Below are positions 28,700-38,000 of a stretch of 64,000 nt of DNA, in pieces (within the stretch, counting starts at the first letter, position 1; each line of letters starts with the position of its first letter). The notes under the pieces are model-generated. The model worked only from the letters and a program-made list of their open reading frames with translations. It was not told the origin of the DNA and searched no databases. The DNA lies in assembly GCA_030345135.1 (NCBI GenBank), contig CP128386.1, forward strand, positions 5,843,327 to 5,907,326. Direction: 5' to 3'. Made by a program: the position numbers and the translations under genes. This stretch comes from Chitinophagaceae bacterium DXS. GTDB lineage: Bacteria; Bacteroidota; Bacteroidia; Chitinophagales; Chitinophagaceae.

Positions 28700-29404
28700 A
28701 TGTCAGAATTCAGGCCCGGCGGTTTTCAGATCTTACCTTATATTATTAAGAACCTTATTATCATTAATGTGTTAATATTCTTAGCGCAGCAGACATTTGG
28801 TGCGGGTGGTAATACCAGGTTGGAAGACTTGTTTGCGCTGCATACCTGGCAGAGCTCATTATTTAAACCATGGCAGTTTGTAACGTACATGTTTATGCAC
28901 GGAAGCTGGGGACACATTTTCTGGAACATGTTTGCTGTCTGGATGTTTGGGGCTGTACTGGAGAACTTATGGGGGCCGAAACGTTTTCTGACATTTTATG
29001 TCGTGTGCGGATTAGGCGCTGCGCTGGCACATATGATTGTGCTTTATTTTGAAAACCAGGGTTTGATAAAGGAGTTTAATTCGTTGTCACCTATGGATAA
29101 GGAGGTTTATTACACGCTTTTCGTCAGGCATTTGAACAGTGCTACGTTGGGCGCTTCCGGCGCAGTGTTTGGCTGCCTCGCCGCTTTTGGTTATCTTTTT
29201 CCTAACAGGTATATTTCGATATATTTTCTGTTCCCCATTAAAGCTAAATGGTTTGTTATAATTTACGCTGGGATAGAATTGTTTTCGGGAATAAAAAACT
29301 CTGCAGGCGATAACGTAGCTCATTTTGCGCATTTGGGAGGTGGCCTGGTTGGAATTATTTTGGTATATTACTGGAACAAAACGAACAGGCATAATTTTTA
29401 TTAG
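28700..29404 (+). CDS. Rhomboid intramembrane serine protease (active-type)
   Basis: A 234-aa protein with six or seven membrane helices. Catalytic serine motif GASGAVFG (Ser153), catalytic histidine in AHFAHLGGG (His211), and the oxyanion-side HGSWGHIFWNMFAVW loop in the second helix are intact. It cleaves substrates within the membrane. It is 16 nt after rlmD and 46 nt before a second rhomboid that lacks the serine, so both are probably co-transcribed. Confidence 0.93.
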   Translation: MSEFRPGGFQILPYIIKNLIIINVLIFLAQQTFGAGGNTRLEDLFALHTWQSSLFKPWQFVTYMFMHGSWGHIFWNMFAVWMFGAVLENLWGPKRFLTFYVVCGLGAALAHMIVLYFENQGLIKEFNSLSPMDKEVYYTLFVRHLNSATLGASGAVFGCLAAFGYLFPNRYISIYFLFPIKAKWFVIIYAGIELFSGIKNSAGDNVAHFAHLGGGLVGIILVYYWNKTNRHNFY

Positions 29405-29450
29405 TATAAATGATGCGTTCTAACATATATCAATTAGAAAAACTGATTTT

Positions 29451-30389
29451 ATGAGTGTTATGGAGCAAAACAGGGGCAATCGTTTATTACTCGGACAAAA
29501 TAATAATGCCCTTACCTGGCTTATTATCATCAATGCGGTCATTTTCGTTATACTCAACTTTATCAAGATCATTTATCTTTTCTCTTATGACATTAACGCG
29601 GAAGCAACCCTTACTTTTCAACGACAAATAGTTGAATGGTTTTCTTTACCGGGTGGCATTCAAAAGTTCGGATCAAGGCCCTGGACTATCTTAACTTATA
29701 TGTTCTCCCACGTAAGCGTATGGGATCTGATAGTTACATTACTGTGGTTGTGGGGCTTCGGATTTATTCTGCAGGATATGATGGGTAACAGTAAACTTAT
29801 TCCTATTTATCTCTATGCAGGTTTCGCAGGTGGTGCAATATTTCTTGCGGCAACCAATCTGATTCCTGCTTTTAAAGTAAACGCCGGTGAAAATTATGCG
29901 TTAATAGGCGGTGGTGCTGCAGTGATGGGTGTGGCAGTGGCCACAACAGCTTTAGCTCCAACTTACCGCATTTTCCCGATGCTTAACGGTGGTATACCAT
30001 TATGGGTGCTTACGCTTATTTTTATAGCAATTGATTACGCAACTGTTGCGAGTTCGAGCATGGGGTATGCACTGGCCCACCTGGCTGGTGCAGGCATGGG
30101 ATTTTTGTTTGTATATCAGCTAAGGCGCGGCAGCGATTGGGGCGAATGGATGTTACAATTGTTTTATTGGACGGAAGATCTTTTCAACCCGGAAAAAAAA
30201 CATTCAACTGCAAGCAAAAAACAACAACACTTCTATAAAGCAACCAAAAAGCCTTTTGAGAAAAAGCCTCATATCACCCAGCAACATATCGATGAGATAC
30301 TGGACAAGATCAATCAAAAAGGCTACCATTTTTTAACCGACGAAGAAAAAGAATTTTTGAAGAAGGCAAGTGAGGGAGATTTGATGTGA
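29451..30389 (+). CDS. Catalytically dead rhomboid-like protein (pseudoprotease)
   Basis: A 312-aa rhomboid-fold protein. Where the upstream paralogue has GASGAVFG this one has GGGAAVMG (residues 153-160), so the catalytic Ser is replaced by Gly155; the helix with His (YALAHLAGAGMGF) is retained. RPWTILTYMFSHVS matches the rhomboid PWxxxTxxFxH motif. A soluble tail of about 80 residues (KPHITQQHIDEILDKINQKG, then FLTDEEKEFLKKAS) follows the last helix, resembling the short tail domain common in Bacteroidota rhomboids. Inactive rhomboids often bind clients; pairing with an active copy is suggestive. Confidence 0.88.
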   Translation: MSVMEQNRGNRLLLGQNNNALTWLIIINAVIFVILNFIKIIYLFSYDINAEATLTFQRQIVEWFSLPGGIQKFGSRPWTILTYMFSHVSVWDLIVTLLWLWGFGFILQDMMGNSKLIPIYLYAGFAGGAIFLAATNLIPAFKVNAGENYALIGGGAAVMGVAVATTALAPTYRIFPMLNGGIPLWVLTLIFIAIDYATVASSSMGYALAHLAGAGMGFLFVYQLRRGSDWGEWMLQLFYWTEDLFNPEKKHSTASKKQQHFYKATKKPFEKKPHITQQHIDEILDKINQKGYHFLTDEEKEFLKKASEGDLM

Positions 30390-30394
30390 AGAAC

Positions 30395-30452
30395 GTAAGA
30401 TGGTAAGACAGTAAGATCGTAAGACCGTAAGATGGTAAGACATGTAAGATAT
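30395..30452 (+). repeat. Octamer tandem repeat GTAAGAYN
   Basis: Seven near-identical units (GTAAGATG, GTAAGACA, GTAAGATC, GTAAGACC and variants) begin 5 nt after the pseudo-rhomboid stop codon. Mirrors the heptamer runs elsewhere in sitting immediately 3' of a gene. Confidence 0.85.
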
Positions 30453-30697
30453 TAAGGCCGTAGGACATGTAAAAAAAGAAAAGAGATGTTGAGAGTTAGT
30501 GATGTTGTTAGCACTTTCAATTATCCCCGCCTGAATGACTTCAGTCGGGCAGGCACTGTCAATTTTCAATTAACAATCCTTTGCCGCTTTGTGCCCTTGG
30601 TGCCTTCGTGCCCGCCCGTGCCGGATCGGACGGGTTTCAAAAAAACTTTTAGCCTTTCGTATCTTCGTGGTTCTTGTTAACAAACCCGGAATTCCTG
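30453..30697. other. Intergenic sequence with interspersed repeats
   Basis: No gene. Contains a second copy of the CCCCGCCTGAATGA...GTCGGGCAGG element (30519-30554) also seen at 26929-26953, and a GCCTTCGTG/TATCTTCGTGG block (30586-30670) related to the 27-kb repeats. Confidence 0.6.
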
Positions 30698-31810
30698 ATG
30701 AGATTTTTTTCACGTGTTTCAGGCACAATTGTCTGCATACTTCTTTCAATAGTTTATGTGCTGTGTTCGTTGCCCGCGTACATTCCATCTTCTACCTGGA
30801 CGAGATTCAGTTTGTTTGCATTGTTGTTTCCTTACGCTGCCGGCTTTATGTTTGCCGCGATCATTTACTTTTTATTCCGCAATCGCAGGTTGGCAATTTT
30901 TCTCATACTTGTTTCTTTTGCCGGTTATAAAAACATTTCAACCACATTTGCTTTTCATCCTTTTTCTTCATGGAGCAATAACAAGCAGCCCGGGGCGTTA
31001 CGTATACTGACCTGGAATGTTCAGGGATTTGATAATCTGTCGGGAAAAAAGTTGCAAAGCGAACCGGGATGGATACAGGTGCCTGACCATGTTAAAGAAT
31101 GGCAGCCTGATGTTGCCTGCTTGCAGGAATACAAAACCGTATTCGGCCATAAGAAGTTGGTAGATATGAAAGACAGGTTTGATTCTGCAGGTTATAAATA
31201 TTTCTATTGTTCGAAGGATTTTATATCGACCACGTACAGCGGCGTTAAGATTGTGCATGGTGTAGCCATATTTTCAAAACATCCGTTGGTGGATAGTGGC
31301 ACCGTGGCCATTGTGAATGAAAACGGGTATACAGAAAAAATGGCTTATGCAGATCTGATGTTGAACAATCGCAGAATGCGCATTTTTACTGCACACCTGG
31401 CGTCGTACCAGCTTTATAGTGAGCAAACCTATATCGACAACAAAACATACCAGGAAACAATAGAGCACAAACGGTCTATTATCGGAAAAATCCAGCAACG
31501 CGAATTGTTGCACGAACAACAGGTGAAAACAATTCGTAGAAGCATAGATAGTAGTCCTTACCCTGTAGTTTATTGCGGAGATCTGAATAATACGCCGGCA
31601 TCATATACATACCATTACCTGAGAGGAAAAATGCAGGATGCATGGCTAAAAAAAGGTTTGGGCCTGGGTAAGACTTACTATAACCTGGCGCCATCATTGC
31701 GGATTGATGTATGCCTTGCTGATCCGGCGTTTAGCGTACAGCAGAGCGTAGTGAAGCGGGTGTATTCATCAGACCATTTTCCTGTATTAACAGATCTTTC
31801 CTGGAAATAA
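30698..31810 (+). CDS. Endonuclease/exonuclease/phosphatase family protein, membrane-anchored, copy 1
   Basis: A 370-aa protein with two or three N-terminal membrane helices (about 1-95) and a C-terminal EEP (DNase I-like) domain: LRILTWNVQGFDNL, VACLQEYK, YCGDLNNTPASYTYHY and SSDHFPVLTDLS carry the catalytic Asn, Glu, Asp/Asn and Asp-His residues. The EEP domain probably faces the periplasm. ATG 30698 is chosen; the alternative is a TTG eight codons earlier. Phosphodiester substrate unknown. A paralogue follows 84 nt downstream. Confidence 0.88.
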   Translation: MRFFSRVSGTIVCILLSIVYVLCSLPAYIPSSTWTRFSLFALLFPYAAGFMFAAIIYFLFRNRRLAIFLILVSFAGYKNISTTFAFHPFSSWSNNKQPGALRILTWNVQGFDNLSGKKLQSEPGWIQVPDHVKEWQPDVACLQEYKTVFGHKKLVDMKDRFDSAGYKYFYCSKDFISTTYSGVKIVHGVAIFSKHPLVDSGTVAIVNENGYTEKMAYADLMLNNRRMRIFTAHLASYQLYSEQTYIDNKTYQETIEHKRSIIGKIQQRELLHEQQVKTIRRSIDSSPYPVVYCGDLNNTPASYTYHYLRGKMQDAWLKKGLGLGKTYYNLAPSLRIDVCLADPAFSVQQSVVKRVYSSDHFPVLTDLSWK

Positions 31811-31894
31811 GCAATTGTGTCTGCGCATATAATGGTAATGAAAACTTTTGTATATAACGTCGCCAATTAAACCGCATTTTTTTATATTTACCAC

Positions 31895-33016
31895 ATGGCC
31901 GGCAGCTACTTTAGAAGTTTTACCAAAATAATTTTTATTGTAGCCAATATTCTGTTGAGTATTGCTTTTGTAACCGCGTGTTTTGCTCCTTTCCTTAATC
32001 CCGCAACATGGTGGATCGTTGGTTTTTTGGGATTGGCAGTTCCGTATCTTATTACATTACACATCTTCGCCATTATTTTCTGGCTGATTGCCAAACCACG
32101 ATGGGCGCTTCTTTCTTTTTTTACACTGATAGTTGGCTACAAACAAATAAATGTGCTTTTTGCACAGCACCTGAAAGCTGGGTTTACACAGGCTAAAAAA
32201 AAAGAAAGTATACGTATTGTGGACTGGAACGTGGGTAGTATGTACGGCCTCAGCAAAAACAATGATCAGCGCAAACACAACCGCACAGAGATAGCCGAGG
32301 CAATAGAAAAATTAAGCCCCGATGTTATTTGCCTCCAGGAATTTAATCACTCGTTGAAGCAGGGACCTCAGGCTGACAATATTTCGTTGTTCACGGATAA
32401 ATATCCTTATTACTTTTTCTCGAAAGATTACGATAAGGACAACGGTTTTTATCAATACGGTTCGGTTATCTTTTCAAAATTCCCCATTGTTAAAAAAGGA
32501 AGAACCAAATATCCCTCATCTTCCATCGAAAGCCTGATTTTTGTAGATGTAGTTAAAGGTGAGGACACGATAAGGGTTTTTACCACGCATCTTCAATCCT
32601 TCAAGTTTACCCAAAATGACTACCAGGGAATGCAAAAAATACGGGAGCAGGACAATGAAATGCTCGAGGCTTCCAAAGGGCTTTTCAAAAAAATGAAGCT
32701 GGCATTTTCACGCAGGGGCGTACAAGCCGAAACGGTAAGAAAACAATTGGATGCCAGCCCATACGCTTCATTTATTTGCGGCGATTTTAACGATGTTCCG
32801 AACTCCTACGCTTATTTTCACATTCGTGGCGACTGGCAGGATGTTTTTCTGAAAAAAGGATTTGGTATTGGAAGAACTTTTAATGCGATTGCGCCAACCC
32901 TGCGGATTGACTACATTTTGCCCGATAATCACTTTGTTGTGGAGCAGTTCGACATGGTAGATGAAGATTTAAGCGACCATCTGATGCTTGTATCCGATCT
33001 AAGTTTGAAAAAATAG
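31895..33016 (+). CDS. Endonuclease/exonuclease/phosphatase family protein, membrane-anchored, copy 2
   Basis: A 373-aa paralogue of the preceding gene with the same layout: N-terminal helices (about 1-95), then RIVDWNVGSMYGLSKNN, VICLQEFNHSL, FICGDFNDVPNSYAYFHI, and DLSDHLMLVSDLS. All EEP catalytic residues are present. TATATTTA at 31883-31890, a near-match to the -7 box, lies 5 nt before the ATG. Copies like these are common in Bacteroidota; the biological substrate is not known to me. Confidence 0.88.
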   Translation: MAGSYFRSFTKIIFIVANILLSIAFVTACFAPFLNPATWWIVGFLGLAVPYLITLHIFAIIFWLIAKPRWALLSFFTLIVGYKQINVLFAQHLKAGFTQAKKKESIRIVDWNVGSMYGLSKNNDQRKHNRTEIAEAIEKLSPDVICLQEFNHSLKQGPQADNISLFTDKYPYYFFSKDYDKDNGFYQYGSVIFSKFPIVKKGRTKYPSSSIESLIFVDVVKGEDTIRVFTTHLQSFKFTQNDYQGMQKIREQDNEMLEASKGLFKKMKLAFSRRGVQAETVRKQLDASPYASFICGDFNDVPNSYAYFHIRGDWQDVFLKKGFGIGRTFNAIAPTLRIDYILPDNHFVVEQFDMVDEDLSDHLMLVSDLSLKK

Positions 33017-33147
33017 AATATCTTCGCTCCCCATGAGGTTTTATCACTTATACTGTTGTTGCTGCTAAGCAGCTAAATACCTGAAAGAGCCGGTAACCGG
33101 CCAATCCGCAACTATCATTAACCTTCAACAAAGATTCAATCAGAAAT

Positions 33148-34650
33148 ATGTCGCTTAAAGTTCATAATTCATTAACCCGTCAAAAAGAAGTATTTACACC
33201 TATAACGCCCGGACATACTGGCATGTATGTGTGCGGCCCGACTGTTAGCGGCGAGAGCCATCTTGGCCACGCCCGTCCATTTATTACATTCGATATCGTT
33301 TACAGGTATCTTCTTCGCCTCGGCTATAAAGTAAGATATGTAAGAAACATTACCGATGCCGGCCATTTTGAAGAAGAAGGACGAGAAGCTGAAGACAAGA
33401 TCAGCAAAAAAGCAGTGTTGGAAAAACTGGAACCGATGGAACTGGTGCAGAAATACACTAACCTTTTTCATTGGGCCATGCAACAATTCAATAACCTGCC
33501 TCCAAGCATTGAACCAACTGCGACCGGCCATATTGTGGAGCAGATAGAAATGATCAAGAAGATTATTGCAGACGGTTACGCATACGAAGCAAACGGATCA
33601 GTATACTTTGATGTAGAAAAATACAATACCGATTTTTCCAAACAAGGGAAGCCTTACGGAATGCTGAGTGGCCGTGTGCTGGACGATATGCTGGAAACAA
33701 CCCGCGAGCTGGACAACCAGGACGAAAAAAGAAATAAGGCTGATTTTGCTCTTTGGAAGAATGCCCCCGCAGAACATATCATGCGCTGGCAGAGCCCCTG
33801 GGGTGAAGGATTTCCCGGCTGGCATATTGAGTGCTCCGCGATGAGTAACAAATATCTTGGTGATGAATTTGATATTCATGGAGGCGGTATGGATCTTCAG
33901 TTCCCGCATCACGAATGCGAGATTGCGCAGAGTACCGTTTGCAATCACAAAACGCCCGCCAGATACTGGTTGCATAACAATATGATCACCATCAACGGTA
34001 AGAAGATGGGAAAAAGCTATAACAATGTAATTAAGCTAAGTGAGCTGTTTACGGGTGATCATCCTGCATTGGAGCAGGCTTATCATCCCATGGTGATCAG
34101 GTTCTTCATCTTACAAACGCATTACCGCTCCACGCTGGATTTTAGCAATGATGCGTTGAAGGCTGCTGAAAAAGGATTGAAGCGCCTGATGGAAGCGTAT
34201 GAGAATTTGTCAAAAATAGAGGCTGGAAGTGATGTAGCGAGCGACGCTGAACTGGATGCAAAAGCGTTGAAGCTGGTGAATGAGTTTGATGAATTTATGA
34301 ATGATGATTTTAATACGGCGAAAGCACTTGCGAACATGTTTGAGTTAGTGCCGATCATCAATGGTATTAAAGACAAACACATCAGCCCAGATGCATTGAG
34401 CTCTTCTACATTGGAACGCGTGCGTGAGCAAATGAAATCATACGTCGAAGATGTATTTGGTTTGAAAAATGTTTCTGCAGCCGATAATAGCAAGTTAGAC
34501 GGCGTTATGCAGTTATTGGTAAACATCCGCAGGGAAGCCAAGGCGAAAAAGGATTATGTTACAAGTGATAAAATAAGAAATGAACTCGCTACGCTGGGCA
34601 TTCAGTTGAAAGATGAGAAAGATGGAAGTATGAGTTACGTGATTAATTAG
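33148..34650 (+). CDS. cysS: Cysteinyl-tRNA synthetase
   Basis: A 500-aa class I aminoacyl-tRNA synthetase that charges tRNA-Cys. It shows the first zinc ligand in MYVCGPTV (Cys29), the HIGH-type motif SHLGHARP, the zinc/cysteine-binding GWHIECSAM and FPHHECEIAQS, and the KMSKS-equivalent KKMGKS. The DALR-like anticodon-binding end is present (RREAKAKKDYVTSDKIRNEL). Standard length; followed by a terminator. Confidence 0.97.
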   Translation: MSLKVHNSLTRQKEVFTPITPGHTGMYVCGPTVSGESHLGHARPFITFDIVYRYLLRLGYKVRYVRNITDAGHFEEEGREAEDKISKKAVLEKLEPMELVQKYTNLFHWAMQQFNNLPPSIEPTATGHIVEQIEMIKKIIADGYAYEANGSVYFDVEKYNTDFSKQGKPYGMLSGRVLDDMLETTRELDNQDEKRNKADFALWKNAPAEHIMRWQSPWGEGFPGWHIECSAMSNKYLGDEFDIHGGGMDLQFPHHECEIAQSTVCNHKTPARYWLHNNMITINGKKMGKSYNNVIKLSELFTGDHPALEQAYHPMVIRFFILQTHYRSTLDFSNDALKAAEKGLKRLMEAYENLSKIEAGSDVASDAELDAKALKLVNEFDEFMNDDFNTAKALANMFELVPIINGIKDKHISPDALSSSTLERVREQMKSYVEDVFGLKNVSAADNSKLDGVMQLLVNIRREAKAKKDYVTSDKIRNELATLGIQLKDEKDGSMSYVIN

Positions 34651-34676
34651 AGTTTTAAATACATTGAAATGTAAAG

Positions 34677-34709
34677 CGGATGGGGTAGATCTCCATCCGT
34701 TTTTTCTTT
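34677..34709 (+). terminator. Terminator after cysS
   Basis: CGGATGG (34677-34683), 9-nt loop, CCATCCG (34693-34699), then six T residues. It starts 27 nt after the cysS stop. Confidence 0.85.
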
Positions 34710-35031
34710 TGCGGTGCATGCCCTTGTTGGTATGATGAGCTGGGATATCTGATTGCCTGCCAACACGAATGTGGTTGGCAGGCCAACGCAATCTGACTAC
34801 ATCAAAAACGCTGCAGTTCTTTGTCTCGGTGAAGCTTTTTTATTTCATAGAAAAAGCCTGAAATAAGCGGAGATGTCAGATTTTTTTGACGATCTTAATA
34901 AAAAGAGACGATGATTGGAATTCTAACGCAAGCCGGATCCTATTTACTCACAAATGTGGAATTCCCGCCGTCAAATATCATTCTCGCGGCTACGGATATT
35001 TTTATATTTGCCATTCATCAATCAATAAACA
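34710..35031. other. Intergenic stretch with a nested palindrome
   Basis: No gene seen. GCCTGCCAAC (34755-34764) pairs with GTTGGCAGGC (34774-34783), and the flanks GATTGC (34751-34756) and GCAATC (34788-34793) extend the symmetry. It lacks a U-tract, so it is more a structured or binding element than a terminator. TATATTTG (35003-35010) is a promoter-like -7 box 21 nt before the next ATG. Confidence 0.5.
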
Positions 35032-38000
35032 ATGGCTCAGTCATTTGGAAAAACATGGTGGGGGGAGCAATGGCTTAATTCTTTGAATAACATTGACTAT
35101 GAAAATCGTTTACCGCGAGGCGCAAGCTATGCCCGCAAAGGCGCGGTAACAAAGATTGATATCAAAGAAAACCGCATCAACGCAAAGGTGGCCGGTAGCC
35201 AGCCGAAACCCTATAATGTTGATATTATCCTGCCCCCATTTTTTGATCCTGAGCTGAGTGCTTTTATTGAAGCCCTGGCGGAACGCCCTGTGATCATTTC
35301 AAAAATGTTGAACCGTGAACTTGACCCGGAAGTACTTGCCATAGCGGAAAGAATGGGGCTTAAAGTTTTTCCTAAACAATGGACCGATTTTAAGATGCAA
35401 TGCAATTGCCCGGATTGGGCCGTGCCTTGTAAACACCTTGCCGCCGTTATCTATAAAGTGTGTGCAGAGATCGACAATAATCCGTTTCTCGTATTCAGTC
35501 TGCATAACGTAGATCTGATTGCAGAGATGAACAAGCGTGGTTTTTTTGTAACAAAAGAAACTACGGATATTCCGAATATTACAGATTTGTATTTTGATAA
35601 GCCTCATAAACCGGGCAGAAAGAAAGCAAAAAAGCCTGACTACAATCCGGAAAACGCTTACCAAAAATTGTCTTATACAATGCTGCCGTTCTTACATGAG
35701 CCACTAACAGCTTTGCTTGCAGACTTTCCGGCCTTTTACACTGGTAGCGGTAATTTTAAAGAAAAATATACAGCTGCGTTAAGCCGTACAGTAAAAAATA
35801 CGCAGAAGATCTTACAGGGAAGGATAAGCTTGCAGGCGGTGCTGAAACGTGCTGAGAAAGACGAACAGTACATCGGCACTCATAGCCATAACAGGATAAC
35901 GATAGATGAAAAGTACCGGTCGCAAGTATTTGTTAATGACAGGGCTTTTTCATTCCCGCAATTTATTGCGCAGCTTGTGCAAATACCTGCCGCCAAAACG
36001 CTGGATTATCAGCCATCCACAGCATCGCTTCACACTGTATTTTATTTTGCGCTGCACCTGTTGGCCAAAGGGGCCGTGGTACCGCAAATAGTCCAGCAGG
36101 CAGATAAAAGCTACGCCATCCGCTGGTTACCGGCTATGCTCAGCAAAGACGTGAGGACTCTAACAGATAAATTGCAGGAAGTTTTGCCACCGGATATTTT
36201 TTTCTGGCAGGAAAAAGACAAACAAAAGGAGATAAACAAAAACACGGCGATGAACCTATTGTCTGTTTTTCTCACGGAAATGATCGCCATGCTGGAAGAA
36301 AAGAATGCAAATGAGCTATTCCCCGACTTGTTTTTCAGAAAACGCACACACCGTTTTAAAGGTCCCGGAGAAGAAGCTTTGTGTGGTGGAATACAGGCAT
36401 GGCTGCAAAAATATTACCTGGCTCAAGGCAATTATAAGCCACAGATTGTGGTAGAAGAAACTACAAATGACCGTTTTCTTGTAAGTATTAACATTGGCGA
36501 AAAAGCAACACCCCTGGATAGCCCGTCCGCATTGCGGGATGTACTTACGCAAAAGAAATTTGATAAACAACGTTTTGAAATACTGCGTTCTCTTACACAA
36601 CTAAGTGGCTTTATTAATGGCCTGGATGCCTATATCAATACTAAGGGTGAAGAGCTGATAATAATGGAGAACAGCACTTTTACGCCTTTTCTTTTTCAGA
36701 TGATACCTGCTATACAGTTGTTGGATATCGACATTCTGTTGCCGAAATCATTAAGAGAAATACTTAAACCAAAGACAAGCTTAAAACTGAAAAAGAAAAC
36801 AGGAAAATCTTTTCTGCGTATTGATCAATTACTTGATTTTGACTGGCAGGTGGCGATTGGTGATACAGTGATGGGGGAAGAAGAGTTTAAGAAGCTACTA
36901 AAGAAATCTGATGGGCTGATCAAATATAAGAGCAGCTATATCTATGTAAATAAGGACGAGCTGGAAAAGTTACACCGTTATTTCAGCAGTGAAAAAGAAT
37001 TGACGCCTTTTCAATTACTGCGTGCGGCACTAAGCGGTGAGTTTTTTGGGGCGAAAATAAGTCTTACAGAGGAAGTGAAAAATCTGATAAAAGAGCTATC
37101 GGATTTTAAAGAAATTCCTTTGCCCAAAGGAATCAATGCACAACTTCGTCCTTACCAGCAACGCGGCTTTTCGTGGATGTACCGGAATGCGCAGATTGGC
37201 TTTGGTTCAGTAATAGCTGATGACATGGGTTTGGGTAAAACACTTCAGGTGATCACCACTCTGCTGAAATATAAGGAAGAAGGATTGTTGAAAAATAAAA
37301 AAGCATTGGTTATAGCGCCAACAGGACTACTTTCTAATTGGCAGACAGAGATTGAGAAATTCGCACCTTCATTAAAGCCGCATTTGTTCCATGGCACGAA
37401 CAGGAAAATGGCAAAAGACTTTGATGTATTGCTTACCTCTTATGGAATAGCAAGAACTGATGCTTCCAGGCTTAAGAAACTGCCATGGCACTCCCTGGTG
37501 ATAGATGAAGCGCAGCACATTAAGAATAACGAGACAGCCCAGGCAAAAGCTATTAAAAGCATCGGCGCCAGCAATTTTATTGCCATGAGTGGCACGCCTG
37601 TTGAAAACAGATTAAGTGAGTTGTGGAGTATTATGGATTACAGCAACCGGGGCTTTCTCGGCACCAATAAAGAGTTCAATGAAACTTTTGGCGCTCCCAT
37701 AGAAACGTATAATGATGCCAACGCTGCTGAAAAATTGAAAAAAGTAACCGCACCTTTTTTAATGCGACGGCTCAAGACTGACAAGTCCATCATTAATGAC
37801 CTGCCTGATAAGCTGGAAATGGATTGCTTTTCTATATTGGTAAAAGATCAGGCAAGTCTTTACGAACAAACGTTAAAGGAAGCCATGGATGCTATAGAGG
37901 CTATTGATGCATCAAGCAGTCGAGGTTTATTTGTTCGGCAGGGGTTAGTATTACAAATGATACTTGCGTTAAAGCAAATATGCAATCATCCTTCTCAATT

